Positions 50,601 through 59,783 of a DNA stretch of 64,000 nucleotides are shown one piece after another. Source of the stretch: Nematopogon swammerdamellus. Taxonomy: Eukaryota; Arthropoda; Insecta; Lepidoptera; Adelidae. The stretch spans positions 20,535,151-20,599,150 of the forward strand of contig OX336353.1 of assembly GCA_946902875.1 (NCBI GenBank). The letters are read 5' to 3'. The position numbers were made by a program, and so were the translations under genes. Under the pieces are notes generated by a model. That model saw only the letters and a program-made list of their open reading frames with translations. It was not told the DNA's origin and made no database searches. Position 1 is the first letter of the stretch. Every line of letters begins with the position of its first letter.

Positions 50601-51759
50601 TACGCAACATTTTAAGCAACACTTTTATTTCTTCTTTTAATTGTTTATATCCAGCCGCCGGCGGTCTAATTCAGTGGAAATTCGTCAGCCGCGCGAAGCA
50701 TACCTACACGCTCGCCCACGCAACTGCGCTCAGCTGCAAAGCAATAATCACTTTACACTCGATCGTTTAGGTACATTTTCGCACGCAGCGATTGGCGACG
50801 TGAAACAGTAGGCTATTAAAGCCGAAGGTATGGAACTTTTTCTATAAGGTGATTTATCTGTTACAAAGTAACTATTAAGTAATCTGTGGCTGAAGGCCGG
50901 GAGGACTGGAGGAAAATTGGAGAGGCGTATGTCCAGCAGTGGACGCTTACACACTGACTGACTGACTGACATATTCGGTTTGATTACAGATGCTCAAGTT
51001 ATGATGTCATTAAAAAGAAAACGGAGCATTAAGTCATGTACTATAGAAGAAGAAGAAGAAGTGATACTTCTTTATTAGTTTTTAGTCCCGCACCGTCACT
51101 CATATTAAATAATGAACTCGCCATTATCGCACCGGTAAGCCGAGTTCATTATTTAATATACTTCTTTAGCGCGATAAAAAAAATTAAAGCTCATACAAAT
51201 AATTTGTATGCAATAATGATGATGTTTTTTGTGAGTTTATTTTCCATTTTCATAATGAGGCTATTTTCATCCTCTAGTTTAGGTAATATATACAGATTAT
51301 CTACGTACATAAATAGTACATGTTTTTAACTAATTCTGGTCGAATCGTAAATGTTTTGGATGATATAGTACTGAGTCATGCAACACTGGTAGTTGGGTCA
51401 AACTGGTTAGGATGCTGTTATAAAAACACACACGAGTGAATGAGATTGTCTTACTTTCTTGAAATCAGTTAAAAAAGAATAAAAAAGTAACTCAGTTTTG
51501 AAAGGTCACTCCAATCAAGGTTGAAAAAGCGAGACAAAACATGTCATTTAAATAAAAAGAAAAACACATATTTTTCATGATATTTCGACCTGTTGTCGTC
51601 GTCACATAATTTTTTTTTTTAAGTATTTAATTCACATTGTATAAAATGAGACTCGAGGCTGAATTTTAATGCAATTGTTTTTTTTTTCAGAGCAAACGAA
51701 AGCGACAACAAAACACAGATTCCAAGCAGGCCAAGAAATACAAGGAGTTCAAATTCTAG
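29637..51759 (+). CDS. SF3B2: SF3B2 (SAP145), SF3b subunit of U2 snRNP; 13 exons
   Basis: Core SF3b protein that helps U2 snRNP hold the branch site during pre-spliceosome assembly. Exons: 29637-30534, 33066-33193, 34492-34658, 35700-35892, 36520-36729, 37640-37842, 40401-40551, 43374-43577, 45123-45198, 46005-46179, 48077-48183, 50376-50599, 51691-51759. All introns are GT-AG, all phases agree and the sum is 2,805 bases, 934 residues plus TAG. Residues 1-~225 are Pro/Gly/Met repeats (GPPGMGPP...), then an acidic stretch and KIDKPEELRSRPQGLVLPKA. A Lys-rich region (NKNRRKKKRKK) follows, then the conserved core: LTRLSV-like LSRLSVAELKQLVTRPDVVE, VPRHWCYKRKYLQGKRGIEK, IDYQKLHDAFFKWQTKP, DLYYEGKEFETRL, and the PSP-domain VPPPWLIAQQRYGPPPSYPN with FGYHAGGWGKPPVDEHGKPL. 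Next are the acidic ELESESDEESEE, MASTHVYD and the terminal KKYKEFKF. The N-terminal SAP domain of vertebrate SF3B2 is not seen. Confidence 0.96.
30584..30645 (-). mobile_element. SINE family A fragment in SF3B2 intron 1
   Basis: Matches the 3' 60 bases of the family (ACATCCGTGATGTCAGCCCATAAC on the plus strand, in part), truncated, shortly after the exon 1 donor. Confidence 0.6.
31606..32420 (-). mobile_element. 5'-truncated CR1/jockey-like LINE, reverse transcriptase C-terminal half (SF3B2 intron 1)
   Basis: An open frame of about 265 codons on the minus strand. It begins in GIRGKLLKWIEAYLNKRQLQ, continues with GVPQGSV, the RT catalytic FADD (FKFFADDSK), NAQKCTVLHLG, QRDLGLTIHYDLKW and LLEYGFQIWQPY, and ends shortly after LERVQRKFTKIPRELRHLSY. 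The endonuclease and the first half of the RT are missing. The frame is intact over its length, so insertion was fairly recent. It lies antisense to SF3B2. Confidence 0.88.
33340..33680 (+). repeat. dispersed repeat in SF3B2 intron 2
   Basis: Contains AGGGCTGCCAAGATCGACGC and AGCATCCTACAGAATATGGA; the same sequence occurs in reverse at 47455-47720. Followed at 33980-34095 by the SINE-like piece also present at 360-480. Confidence 0.6.
35169..35300 (-). mobile_element. relic of a Ty3/gypsy-like LTR retrotransposon: integrase tail, PPT and LTR start
   Basis: On the minus strand an open frame reads CPRWRGPFEITSMKEGRVAL...NVALLKPYWLR followed by a stop, resembling the C-terminal end of gypsy-type integrases. 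A purine tract (GCGGGGGGGAT) and TGTAACGAGGCACTTAGCGC follow immediately, as expected for a polypurine tract and LTR start. Upstream pol is missing or broken. Lies in SF3B2 intron 3. Confidence 0.6.
35948..36507. repeat. 68-bp minisatellite, about eight copies, filling SF3B2 intron 4
   Basis: Units (TAACCTCACTTTCAACTG...CAGTTTGCAACACTTGAC) start at 35948, 36016, 36084, 36152, 36220, 36294, 36362 and 36430, a strict 68-bp period apart from one 74-bp unit. The array ends 12 bases before the acceptor of SF3B2 exon 5 at 36519/36520. Confidence 0.93.
36787..36999. mobile_element. palindromic MITE, TA target duplication (SF3B2 intron 5)
   Basis: 213 bp made mostly of two inverted arms beginning CAGTCCGCGCGCGAGCTCCG, flanked by TA on both sides (36785-36786, 37000-37001). 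Tc1/mariner-type by duplication. Confidence 0.85.
38422..38520. repeat. three 33-bp tandem repeats
   Basis: Unit ACCACCAYATGATTTCTCAT... at 38422, 38455 and 38488; each unit contains AATAAA. Located in SF3B2 intron 6. Confidence 0.9.
39135..39568. mobile_element. hAT MITE with perfect 8-bp target duplication (SF3B2 intron 6)
   Basis: 434 bp. Left CAGTGATCGGAATAGGTAGA mirrored at the right end, with further inverted sub-terminal sequence (TAATGTTG...GGTTAAAACC). Flanked by ATAATGAT at 39127-39134 and 39569-39576. Confidence 0.9.
40102..40137. repeat. 36-bp perfect palindrome
   Basis: The arm CAGAGCTGCGCTTCGTGC is followed directly by its reverse complement with no spacer. A second palindrome (AACTAACGAATGGATTGATC...) lies at about 40164-40196. 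Confidence 0.9.
41746..41994 (-). mobile_element. RTE-type LINE 3' fragment inserted in the mariner element
   Basis: 249 bp with the same 3' sequence and short tandem tail as 25440-25925, in minus orientation, flanked by the 12-bp target duplication ACGTCTAGATCA at 41734-41745 and 41995-42006. A clear LINE insertion younger than its host element. Confidence 0.9.
42118..42157. mobile_element. 40-bp mini-MITE with perfect 8-bp target duplication
   Basis: CAAAGAGTTTGTA...TACAAACTCTTTG, 13-bp perfect inverted ends around a 14-bp core, flanked by CTCAGGTG at 42110-42117 and 42158-42165. The opposite mariner arm lacks it, showing the empty site. Related to 55211-55274. Confidence 0.85.
42955..43272 (-). 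mobile_element. SINE family A copy with 5S-like segment (SF3B2 intron 7)
   Basis: Minus orientation. Near its 5' end the reverse complement reads GTTAAGCACACCGGGTGCGG and CTTTGGATGGGTGACCGCCC, resembling the 5S rRNA internal promoter; the family body follows. Confidence 0.7.
43589..43998 (-). mobile_element. SINE family B, longest copy, with tRNA-like head (SF3B2 intron 8)
   Basis: On the minus strand it starts GCGGGTGACCGAGTGGTTTG (A box) and has GGTTCGAATCC (B box) about 45 bases later, then the family body, and ends in an A-run. Length about 410 bp, a typical tRNA-derived SINE. Confidence 0.78.
44913..45082 (-). mobile_element. SINE family A, truncated copy (SF3B2 intron 8)
   Basis: TTTTTATGGAAACTGACACG... 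to GACCGACCTTTCATTC, ending about 40 bases before the acceptor of SF3B2 exon 9. Confidence 0.7.
46216..46614 (-). mobile_element. LINE reverse-transcriptase ORF C-terminal tail (SF3B2 intron 10)
   Basis: The minus strand reads YHGRCSVELASLIPCHPSYL, RMTRRRETQHPSVVDI, then RFSKSFLCRTARVWNCLPAS and VFPESFNLGVFKRRINGL, the conserved tail of jockey/CR1-type LINE ORF2. 5'-truncated, about 130 codons. Non-functional. Confidence 0.75.
47026..47290 (-). mobile_element. SINE family B copy (SF3B2 intron 10)
   Basis: GGGTGGCAGAGTCGGGAGGG... to ...ACACCGGTTCCGAACG, as at 43589-43998 without the tRNA-like head. It is preceded by an (AAC)n run at about 46998-47026. Confidence 0.7.
48596..48986. mobile_element. 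pogo/Tigger-like MITE, TA target duplication (SF3B2 intron 11)
   Basis: Ends CAGCAGGCGCTCGGTAATCC and the inverse of CAGTAGGCGCTCGGTAATCC, flanked by TA. The CAGTAGNNNCTCGNTAATCCGG pattern is typical of pogo/Tigger termini. Internal CCGGCA repeats, no ORF. Confidence 0.82.
49121..50076. mobile_element. hAT-type element, second family member (SF3B2 intron 11)
   Basis: Same family as 3765-4676, 956 bp. Flanks GTAATGAT (49113-49120) and GTCATGAT (50077-50084) agree at 7 of 8 positions. No transposase. Confidence 0.85.
50884..50970 (+). mobile_element. RTE-type LINE 3' tip (SF3B2 intron 12)
   Basis: GAGGCGTATGTCCAGCAGTG...(ACTG)n, the extreme 3' end of the family at 25440-25925. Confidence 0.65.
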
Positions 51760-51950
51760 TCTACATACCTAACTCGTACTCCATAGATATAACTCTATGT
51801 TTATATTCATCTCACGAGCTGATGTTGCATCTCGAGTTTTAGGGAAATAATTATAATATTAATAGTAGATTGAACTGAGTGATAGATAATGTATAGGTGG
51901 AGCTGTTTCACTGTATACAGAAAAATGTACGAACCCATCTAAGTAAGTGA

Positions 51951-51956
51951 AATAAA
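51951..51956 (+). terminator. poly(A) signal of SF3B2
   Basis: AATAAA about 190 bases after the SF3B2 stop; a second AATAAA lies at 52039-52044. Confidence 0.65.
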
Positions 51957-52100
51957 CCAATGAAAGGAATGCACAACATTCAGTGAATCGTAGAAGTCTT
52001 AAGATGGAAAATAATTTTAAGTAAAAAAAGTTCATGAGAATAAATCTTATTTGGTTTTATTTCATTCCTGTGACATGACTTTAGAAGCGATTTGTTTTTA

Positions 52101-52187
52101 TCTATGGAAACGGACTTGTACATCACCTACTACATCCGTGCGTGATGTCAGCCCATAACACCTTAGTGAACTAGGTTCCATGTCAGT
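52101..52187 (-). mobile_element. SINE family A fragment downstream of SF3B2
   Basis: ACATCACCTACTACATCCGT...GATGTCAGCCCATAACACCT, truncated. The 52190-52750 stretch shows no gene. Confidence 0.55.
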
Positions 52188-52953
52188 TTTTTTTTATAAA
52201 TTTTTTTATTATTTATTATCTTTCAAATATAATCTTACATTAATGTACATTCTTAAATTATTATAATTCAATCTGCAATATCCTTCTACATAACAGACTA
52301 TAAAAATGCCTTTCTGAATTATTTATTCTAAAACAAACAATAAAATTATTCTGTATGTGTGTATGTGTGTGACGCAATTTTTTATCTCAGCAGAGGTCAA
52401 TCAATCCGCATGAGTGTGAACAGGTCAGTAGAGAACGGCACAGATAAAATTGCTTAGGTCTTACACTCAGGGCTGTCAACTTTTTTTGAATTAATTTTAT
52501 TAAAATTACTTTGCTATGTACGAATTAAAAGATACTTTAGAAAACATTTAAAAAGAAAACGATAATAACATAATATTAGGTAAGTAATCCCAATAAATGA
52601 ATAGATTGCTATTGTAATTTTAGCAGGCTGTAGGTGTACTTATAGCGGTTTTCGAAAATTCTGACAAGAAGAACTGACAAACAAAATCAAACACTTCGCA
52701 AGTCACAATGTTTGTTAGTGTCACAGAATATTAATATTTACAGTTTATGAGGAAACACTACTGTGTGGCGGCGGTACCTACTTAAAAAGAATAGCCCCTC
52801 TGAATCTCGCCCCGTGCATGTCGACAAGATGCCGTGCTAAAGGGCGACAGGATAGCCACCTCTCACCTTGGAACGGTCCTTCCACCGAGTCATGCAGCGG
52901 GTGGGTCTATCTTGTCTTGTCCGAATACTTTGCTAAACGTGGTGGCCGGTGGT

Positions 52954-53396
52954 CAGAGGCGGACTAGCAGCCTTAGCCGCCCTAGGCCGTTTAGTACCAG
53001 CCGCCCCAATTCAATGCAGCCGCCCCTTTCAAGTTTACAGCATAGATACAAATGTGAAGTTGTATGAAAATCAGTATTGCGTTCGGTTCAACCTGCCAAA
53101 AATATATTAGGTATTTCTCGGCTTATTTTACATATATAGTAAAAGTATTTTTTACAAGTTTTACGGCAATATTGACCTTATAGTCATAGCAAAATTATTT
53201 TTTCCGCGTAAATAGTGCGTCATCACCTCCGCCGCGCTCACCACTCCCGCACGTCGCACGCACTTGCTCCGGCCGGCACCCTTTCTATTCTGTACCTGCG
53301 CTCACTGCTTCCAGCAGCAGGTACAGATTGGCCGCCCCTAATATCTGGCCGCCCTAGGCCCGGGCCTAGTCGGCCTATATGGAAAGTGCGCCTCTG
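52954..53396. mobile_element. hAT MITE with perfect 8-bp target duplication
   Basis: 443 bp, ends CAGAGGCGGACTAGC and ...GTGCGCCTCTG, flanked by CCGGTGGT at 52946-52953 and 53397-53404. It is inserted into another dispersed repeat (about 52755-53490) whose intact form, without the insertion, is seen near 57115-57320 (TGGTGTTGTGCTGTAATTTA). Confidence 0.9.
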
Positions 53397-53508
53397 CCGG
53401 TGGTGCTGTAATTTACAAGAGTATCTGCAGCACATTTCCGATTACTATGCTTAACCCGATTGCCGGGATACAGCGTGTGGTTTGTATGTATGTATGTATG
53501 TATGTCAC

Positions 53509-53906
53509 ATTTTTTTTTGTAAGGAAAATGACACGGTTAGCTACTTCACCTACAGCATTCGTGATGTCAGCCTATAACACCGGGTGAACTAGGTACCATG
53601 CCAGTGATTCCCTTCGGTCGTGCCGGCTACGCTGAACTGGACTAAAAACACAAACTATTTACATAGCCGTTTCGACCGACGTTTCATTCAGTGCGGTGGT
53701 ACCAATCCGGGCGGGTTGAACTCTACCACCTAGTAAGGTAAGAAGGGAAGGGACCTACAGTTTTACGTGGAATCCGAACCACGGTCAGCCTCCAACGGTC
53801 GAGCGGTACTTGGATGGGTATCCAAGTACTGACCGCGCCCAGCGTTGCTTAACAATCAATAGCAACAGTCGACTGTCTGCACCACTGAGCTATCGAGGCT
53901 GACAAA
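53509..53906 (-). mobile_element. SINE family A, full-length, minus strand
   Basis: On the minus strand: GTCAGCCTCGATAGCTCAGT (tRNA-like A box), then GTTAAGCAACGCTGGGCGCG and AGTACTTGGATACCCATCCA-type 5S-like sequence, the family body and an A-run. About 400 bp. One of two complete copies; the other is 57963-58350. Confidence 0.8.
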
Positions 53907-54114
53907 GTTCTTCACTTGACCTTGACTTCCCACTTTGTCGCCATGAAAAATGGCGACCCTCCGATTGTATTGGTGATACTTACCCACTTATCAAATTGAA
54001 ATAGTAGGTACCTAAGAATAACAGATTGGAGGTCGCAGTCTATCTCAATCGTTACTTCCACTCTAGGCTTCTATTCCAAATAGATCACTTCTAAGCGTAC
54101 CTACCTATATTAAA

Positions 54115-57100
54115 ATGATTGTATTATTTATAATACTGTTGTTCGTATTACTTGTATATTTGTATATAACATTTAATCAAAATTACTGGAAAAAAAGAAA
54201 TGTGCCATTTATTGAACCGAAGTGGTTTTTTGGAAACTACAAGGAGATATTGCTCGCGAGTCGCCACTTGGGTGTTGTTTTCCAAGATATGTACAAGTAA
54301 GTAGTGGTTCATCATCACTATACCAATAATACATCTGTATGGGATGGTCATGAATGGAATAAGTTACTTTGTTTTATGTATGAGACTAGCTGTGCCCGCG
54401 GCTCCGCCCGCTCTCATATTTCACTTCACTGCTAACCTCATAAGCCATTTAGCGTGATAGTAAGTAGCCTATAGTTGATGGGAAGAATCAAGCTATTCGT
54501 AGATTTTTTTTTATTAAAATCGGTTCAGTGGTTCTCGAGTTATAAGCGGACAGACAGACAGAAAGCAGACGTTGGATTTTATTATAGGTAAGGATATTGC
54601 GTTTGACGATTTTTAGAAATCTTTTCTGTATGTAACTATGTATGTATGTATGTTCCACTATAACTCTTAAACCGGTCATCCGAATTCGATGAAACGTAAT
54701 ACAAGCACATTTTACGATACGGGACACAGGATAGGCTAAATAAAATTCAGTTCCATTTACGCTAAGATGTGGCTCTCATACAAACCGAGTTCCGCGCGCC
54801 TAAATAAAGGTACGGTAGCGGGCCACTCCCTTACTTCTTTTCAAATACGATTTAACGCGTGCAAAGCTGCGGGCAAAAACTAGTTATATAAATATAACCA
54901 GCCAAGTGCGAGTCGAACTCGCGCACCGAGGGTTCCGTATCGCCATGTCACGGTCAGCGCCACTCACGCCATCTGTGGCGTATTTATGATATGCTTCATA
55001 TTATTTAAAATTCATGATTAGTTAAAATGTTTCACACTCTTTTCGGTAGATGGCGCGCACGCATACACTTTTTAGTTTCTTCTATGGGAACCCCCATGAT
55101 TTTTTTACTTTTTCTTATTTTTATTATATTTGTTGTTAAGTAACTACATATATTGTTAACTATATCGGCCATAATAACATATATATTCTGTGAAAATTTT
55201 AACGGGCTACCGAAGAGTTTGTAATAACTACTTACGTTGCTGCGCTCCTTCAGCGACGTAATACAAACTCTTTGCGGGCTACTTATTACGGTTCAAGAGA
55301 TACCCAGCCCTCGGACAGACGGACAGATGGACGGACAGACAGACAGACGGCGTTGGTTTAGTAATAGGGTCCCGTACCGGAAACGGAACTCTAATAAAAA
55401 CATACTGTGAAATTTTTTTTTGTTTATTTTCTAGTTCTAGAGTGACCGGATTATTTTCTTTTAGCTTATCGTGTCTATCAGCCAGCCGTTTTATACACAC
55501 TGCTAATCATAACTCAGTGGTGGTAGAGTCGGTTTTGATAATTCTGAATGTATCTATATACCAAGGTACTTCCTTCCTTCCTTTACCTATAATAAAATCC
55601 AACGTCTGCTTTCTGTCTGAGTGTATGTATGTATGTCTGTCTGTCCGCTTATAACTCGAGAACCACTGAACCAATTTTAATAAAACAAAATTCTACGGAT
55701 AGCCTGATTCTTCCCATCAACTATAGGCTACTTACTATCACGCTAAATAGCTTATGAGGTTAGCAGTGAAGTGAAATATGAGAGCGGGCGGAGCCGCGGG
55801 CACAGCTAGTATTATAATAAAATCGTATTTAAAAAGAAGAAAGTAAGTAATTAATGTAATGTTACACGGTTCAATTTCGGTTCAATATTGCTTTCATTTT
55901 CATTGCTCCAATGAAATTGAAACTTTTAAACATCGCATTGAAAGCTTCAACGCATACTGCGCTTTCAATGTTCAACGCCTTTCAATGAAATTGCTTCAAT
56001 TTCACTGAACCGTGTAACATTACCACCATAAGTAAGCCCGCTACCGTACCCTTATTACGGCGGCGCCCGGAACAATTCGGTTTGTATGAGAGCCACATCT
56101 TATCGTTACCGCAACTGAATTTTATTTAGTCTATCCTGTGTCATGTATAGAATAAATGTGCTTTTACTAAGTTTCATCGAATTGGGATGATTGGTTATGG
56201 ACAATAGCGTCTTTACCACAGAGCAAAAAAGGTGGCCCGATCGTTGTTCTGTGGTCTTTACCATAAGGGCACACGGGGCACGGGCCCAGGGCCCCCGACA
56301 TCAAGGGGGCCCCCGGGGCCCCCTTGATGTCGTAGAATAGTCGTAGAGTAGTAGAATGAGAGTACATCGGAAAAAGGCCCCCCCGTAAGCTAAAAAATCT
56401 AAATTTTTATGTAAAAACGACATTTAATTATTGTAAAAAAAAAATTCACTCGCTCTAATAATTTTTATACCTAATAACGTGCTTTTATCATGATTTAAAT
56501 TTCTATTAATACTTTAAATAAAGATTTAAAGTGAAAAAATGGGGTGAGCGATTTTTACGCCCTAATAGATTTATGCCTTCGCGCCGAAGGCATGCAAAAT
56601 TGCAGCACAAGAGGGCCCCAAATTGTTTTGTGCCCAGGGCCCCTGCATGGCCTAACACGGCCCTGGTTATGGAGGAACTGCAAATTGCTGAAAAAGACCA
56701 CATCACAAGTTTTGCTGAAGGTAACCACACACCATAGTATTTTGTTGATTTTTCAAAAACCGCTGAATCAATTTCTCTGGGACCACCTCTGAAGTATGAC
56801 CTACCAAACAAAAAAAGGATTTTCAAAATCAGCCCACAATTGACGGAGTAATCGCGTAACAAACATAAAAAAAAATGCAGTCGAATTGAGAACCTCCTCC
56901 TTTTGGGAAGTCTGTTAAAAATAGTCAATTTAGTTTTAGTGTCATACCTACAGAGAGTCTACAAACGCAATATCCCATAAAACAAAGTAACTTACTCCAT
57001 GACCATCCCTTACAGATTTATTATTAGTATTGATTGATATATAATATTTAAAGAGGTGAAGTTTGTAAGTTTGGATGTATGAGGTAATTCCCGAAAATAT

Positions 57101-59742
57101 GAGTAGGTTTTTTTTTCTCGCCACCTCTCACCTTGGCACGGTACTTCCACCGACTCATGCAGCAGGTGGGTCTTCGTGCCTTACTTGCTGCTTGATTGAT
57201 TTAATCTTGTTCGAATACTTTGCGAAACGTGGTGGTTGGTGTTGTGCTGTAATTTACCAGAGTTCTTGCAGCACAGCACCGATTACTCTGCTTACCCCGA
57301 TTGTCGGGATTCAGCGTGTGTGATATGTATGAAATGAAATGAAATAAAATATTTATTTACACAAACATCATTACACTGCAATAAACTAGTCTCCTGCACT
57401 AGAAAATTTCTGTCTCGCAGAAAGACTTTTATAATTTACAAAGTGACATATTCATTTTGCGCTCACTAGTAACATCGAATAAATGTTTGCAAAATTTTAG
57501 TGAATGAAATTGGTAATTTAAACACATGCAAATTAGTTAGAACAATAAATAAATAAATTTAAAAAAAACATTATGTAGGTATGTATGTATGTTTTTTTTT
57601 TCTTTGACCAATAATTTAGAATGGACCTTCAGGATGGACATAGACTATGCTTGCGAAGCCGCGGGAAAAAGCTAGGCATTTATAAAGTTGCGTCGAGGTT
57701 TGTTCTTTCAAGCCTCTTTTGTTTGCAACTGCAGCCAGCAGCCAGACGCTCTGTATTCTGGATACCTGAAGATAAGACAGCCGAGCGTGTTGCTGCGACA
57801 CCCCGACCTCATCAAGACTGTTCTCACCAAGGACTTCTCCAGTTTCGCCGATAACGACTTCCACGTACGTACCTAATTCTATATAAGGTCTTTTTATTTA
57901 ATTGACGAGTCGTAAAGGGGATGTTCTGTATCGGAAATAGATCATATCAAAATTACAAATTTGTCAGCCTCGATAGCTCAGTGGTGCAGACAGTCAACTG
58001 TCGCTATTGAATGTTAAGCAACGCTGGATGCGGTCAGTACTTGGATGGGTGACCGCTGACCGTTGGAGGCTGACCGAGGTTCGGATTCCTCGTAAAACTG
58101 TAGGTCCCTTCCCTCCTAATCTTACTTGGTGGTAGGGTTTAACCCGCCCGGCTTGGTACCACCGCACTGAATGAAACGTCGGTCTAAACGGCTATGTAAA
58201 TAGTTTATGTTTTCCGACCAGTTCAGTGTAGCCGGCACGAGCAAAGGGGGAAGCACTGACATGGCACCTAGTTCACCCGGTGTTATGGGCTGACATCACG
58301 GACGTTGTAGGTGATGTAGCCAACCGTGTCAGTTACCATAAAAAAAAAATAAAAAAAGGGGGTAACATTTTTAAATTTTATTAAATAAAAAAATATACTA
58401 ACAGACTCTCCTGAACATATTAAACACCTTTTGGTAAGAAACTATGTTTCTATTTGAATCGATGTGCGCTACGCGCGCACATCGAAGTCTTATTATTAGT
58501 ATAATCTTATGAATATTGTATTTAACATATAATTAAAACTTAGTATGTAAGTTATGTTAAAAAAAAGGTTCCGTAAGGCTTCCTGCCTGGTACTTCCCTA
58601 TATTAAATTGCTGAACGGGACATGACAAAAAAAAATTATGACGAACCATACTGAATATGCATATTATATGAAATATTGTTAATGTTGTGTGTTCTTCATG
58701 GCGAAATATCTCTTGCCTTCCCCCGCTACTCCCCGCAATGGCAACACAATGTTTTACTAGACACTAGAGAGAGCGACTCCTCTTCACCATCTCATCCCTA
58801 GAAGAATGCATTGCATTGCAGATTTAATTGTTAATTGCAATTTATTGCACAAACATGTGGAATAATGCACACACATGAGATTATATCAATTAGATTAGAA
58901 AATACTTTCAGATCGACAAGGAGGTAGATTTCCTATTCGGCAATAACCCATTTGTCCTGAATGGCGAGGAGTGGAAACAAGCGAGGAACCACTTCATACC
59001 CAACACCACGAGCGCTCGGCTCAAGACTTACTTCCCGGGCATGTTGGCCGTCTGCGATACCATGACCAAGTATGTGGAGGGACAAATTGGTGAGAATGGC
59101 GTGGCGCATTTGGAGGCGAAACTTGTAAGTGTATACATACGCTCTGTCAGCTAGATTCCTACCTAAATAATTTTAATGTTTGGTAATTGTATTATTTCAT
59201 AAAGCTCATAGAACTTTGTCACTATCTGAAGGCACGAGGGTTGGTGAAGTTTATAAGTTTTAATTAAAACATTTTAAAATTTCACTTGTTCCAGCATTGC
59301 TCAGTTCACATGAATGACGGCGTGATGAGGGAGGTCTATTTCTAACAGTTGGATATTAAAAGGGCTAGGTTATGATTTCAATTAATTTTCCACATGTTCT
59401 GAATTTTTCAAATAGATCACATACACGCAAATTGAGTTATTACGATTTTCTCAGAGTACGTTCAGTTCCGTCCGACCCTACTGTTAAGCTCATATGAATA
59501 ATGGTGTGATGCTATATAGCCTATCAGTTACAGCTAGTTAGACCTTATTTTTTTTCTGAAAACTCTATTCGAACTGGTTCAGTAGTTTTTACCTCATGCG
59601 TGTACAAACAGACGCACTTAAAACACACAATCAGACAAAACATTCAAAAATTATCTGCATCCTACTACTCATTCTTCATCCTCCCAATTATTATACAATT
59701 TTTAACCCCCGACGAAAAAAAAACGGAGGGGTGTTATAAGTT

Positions 59743-59783
<41 letters not shown>

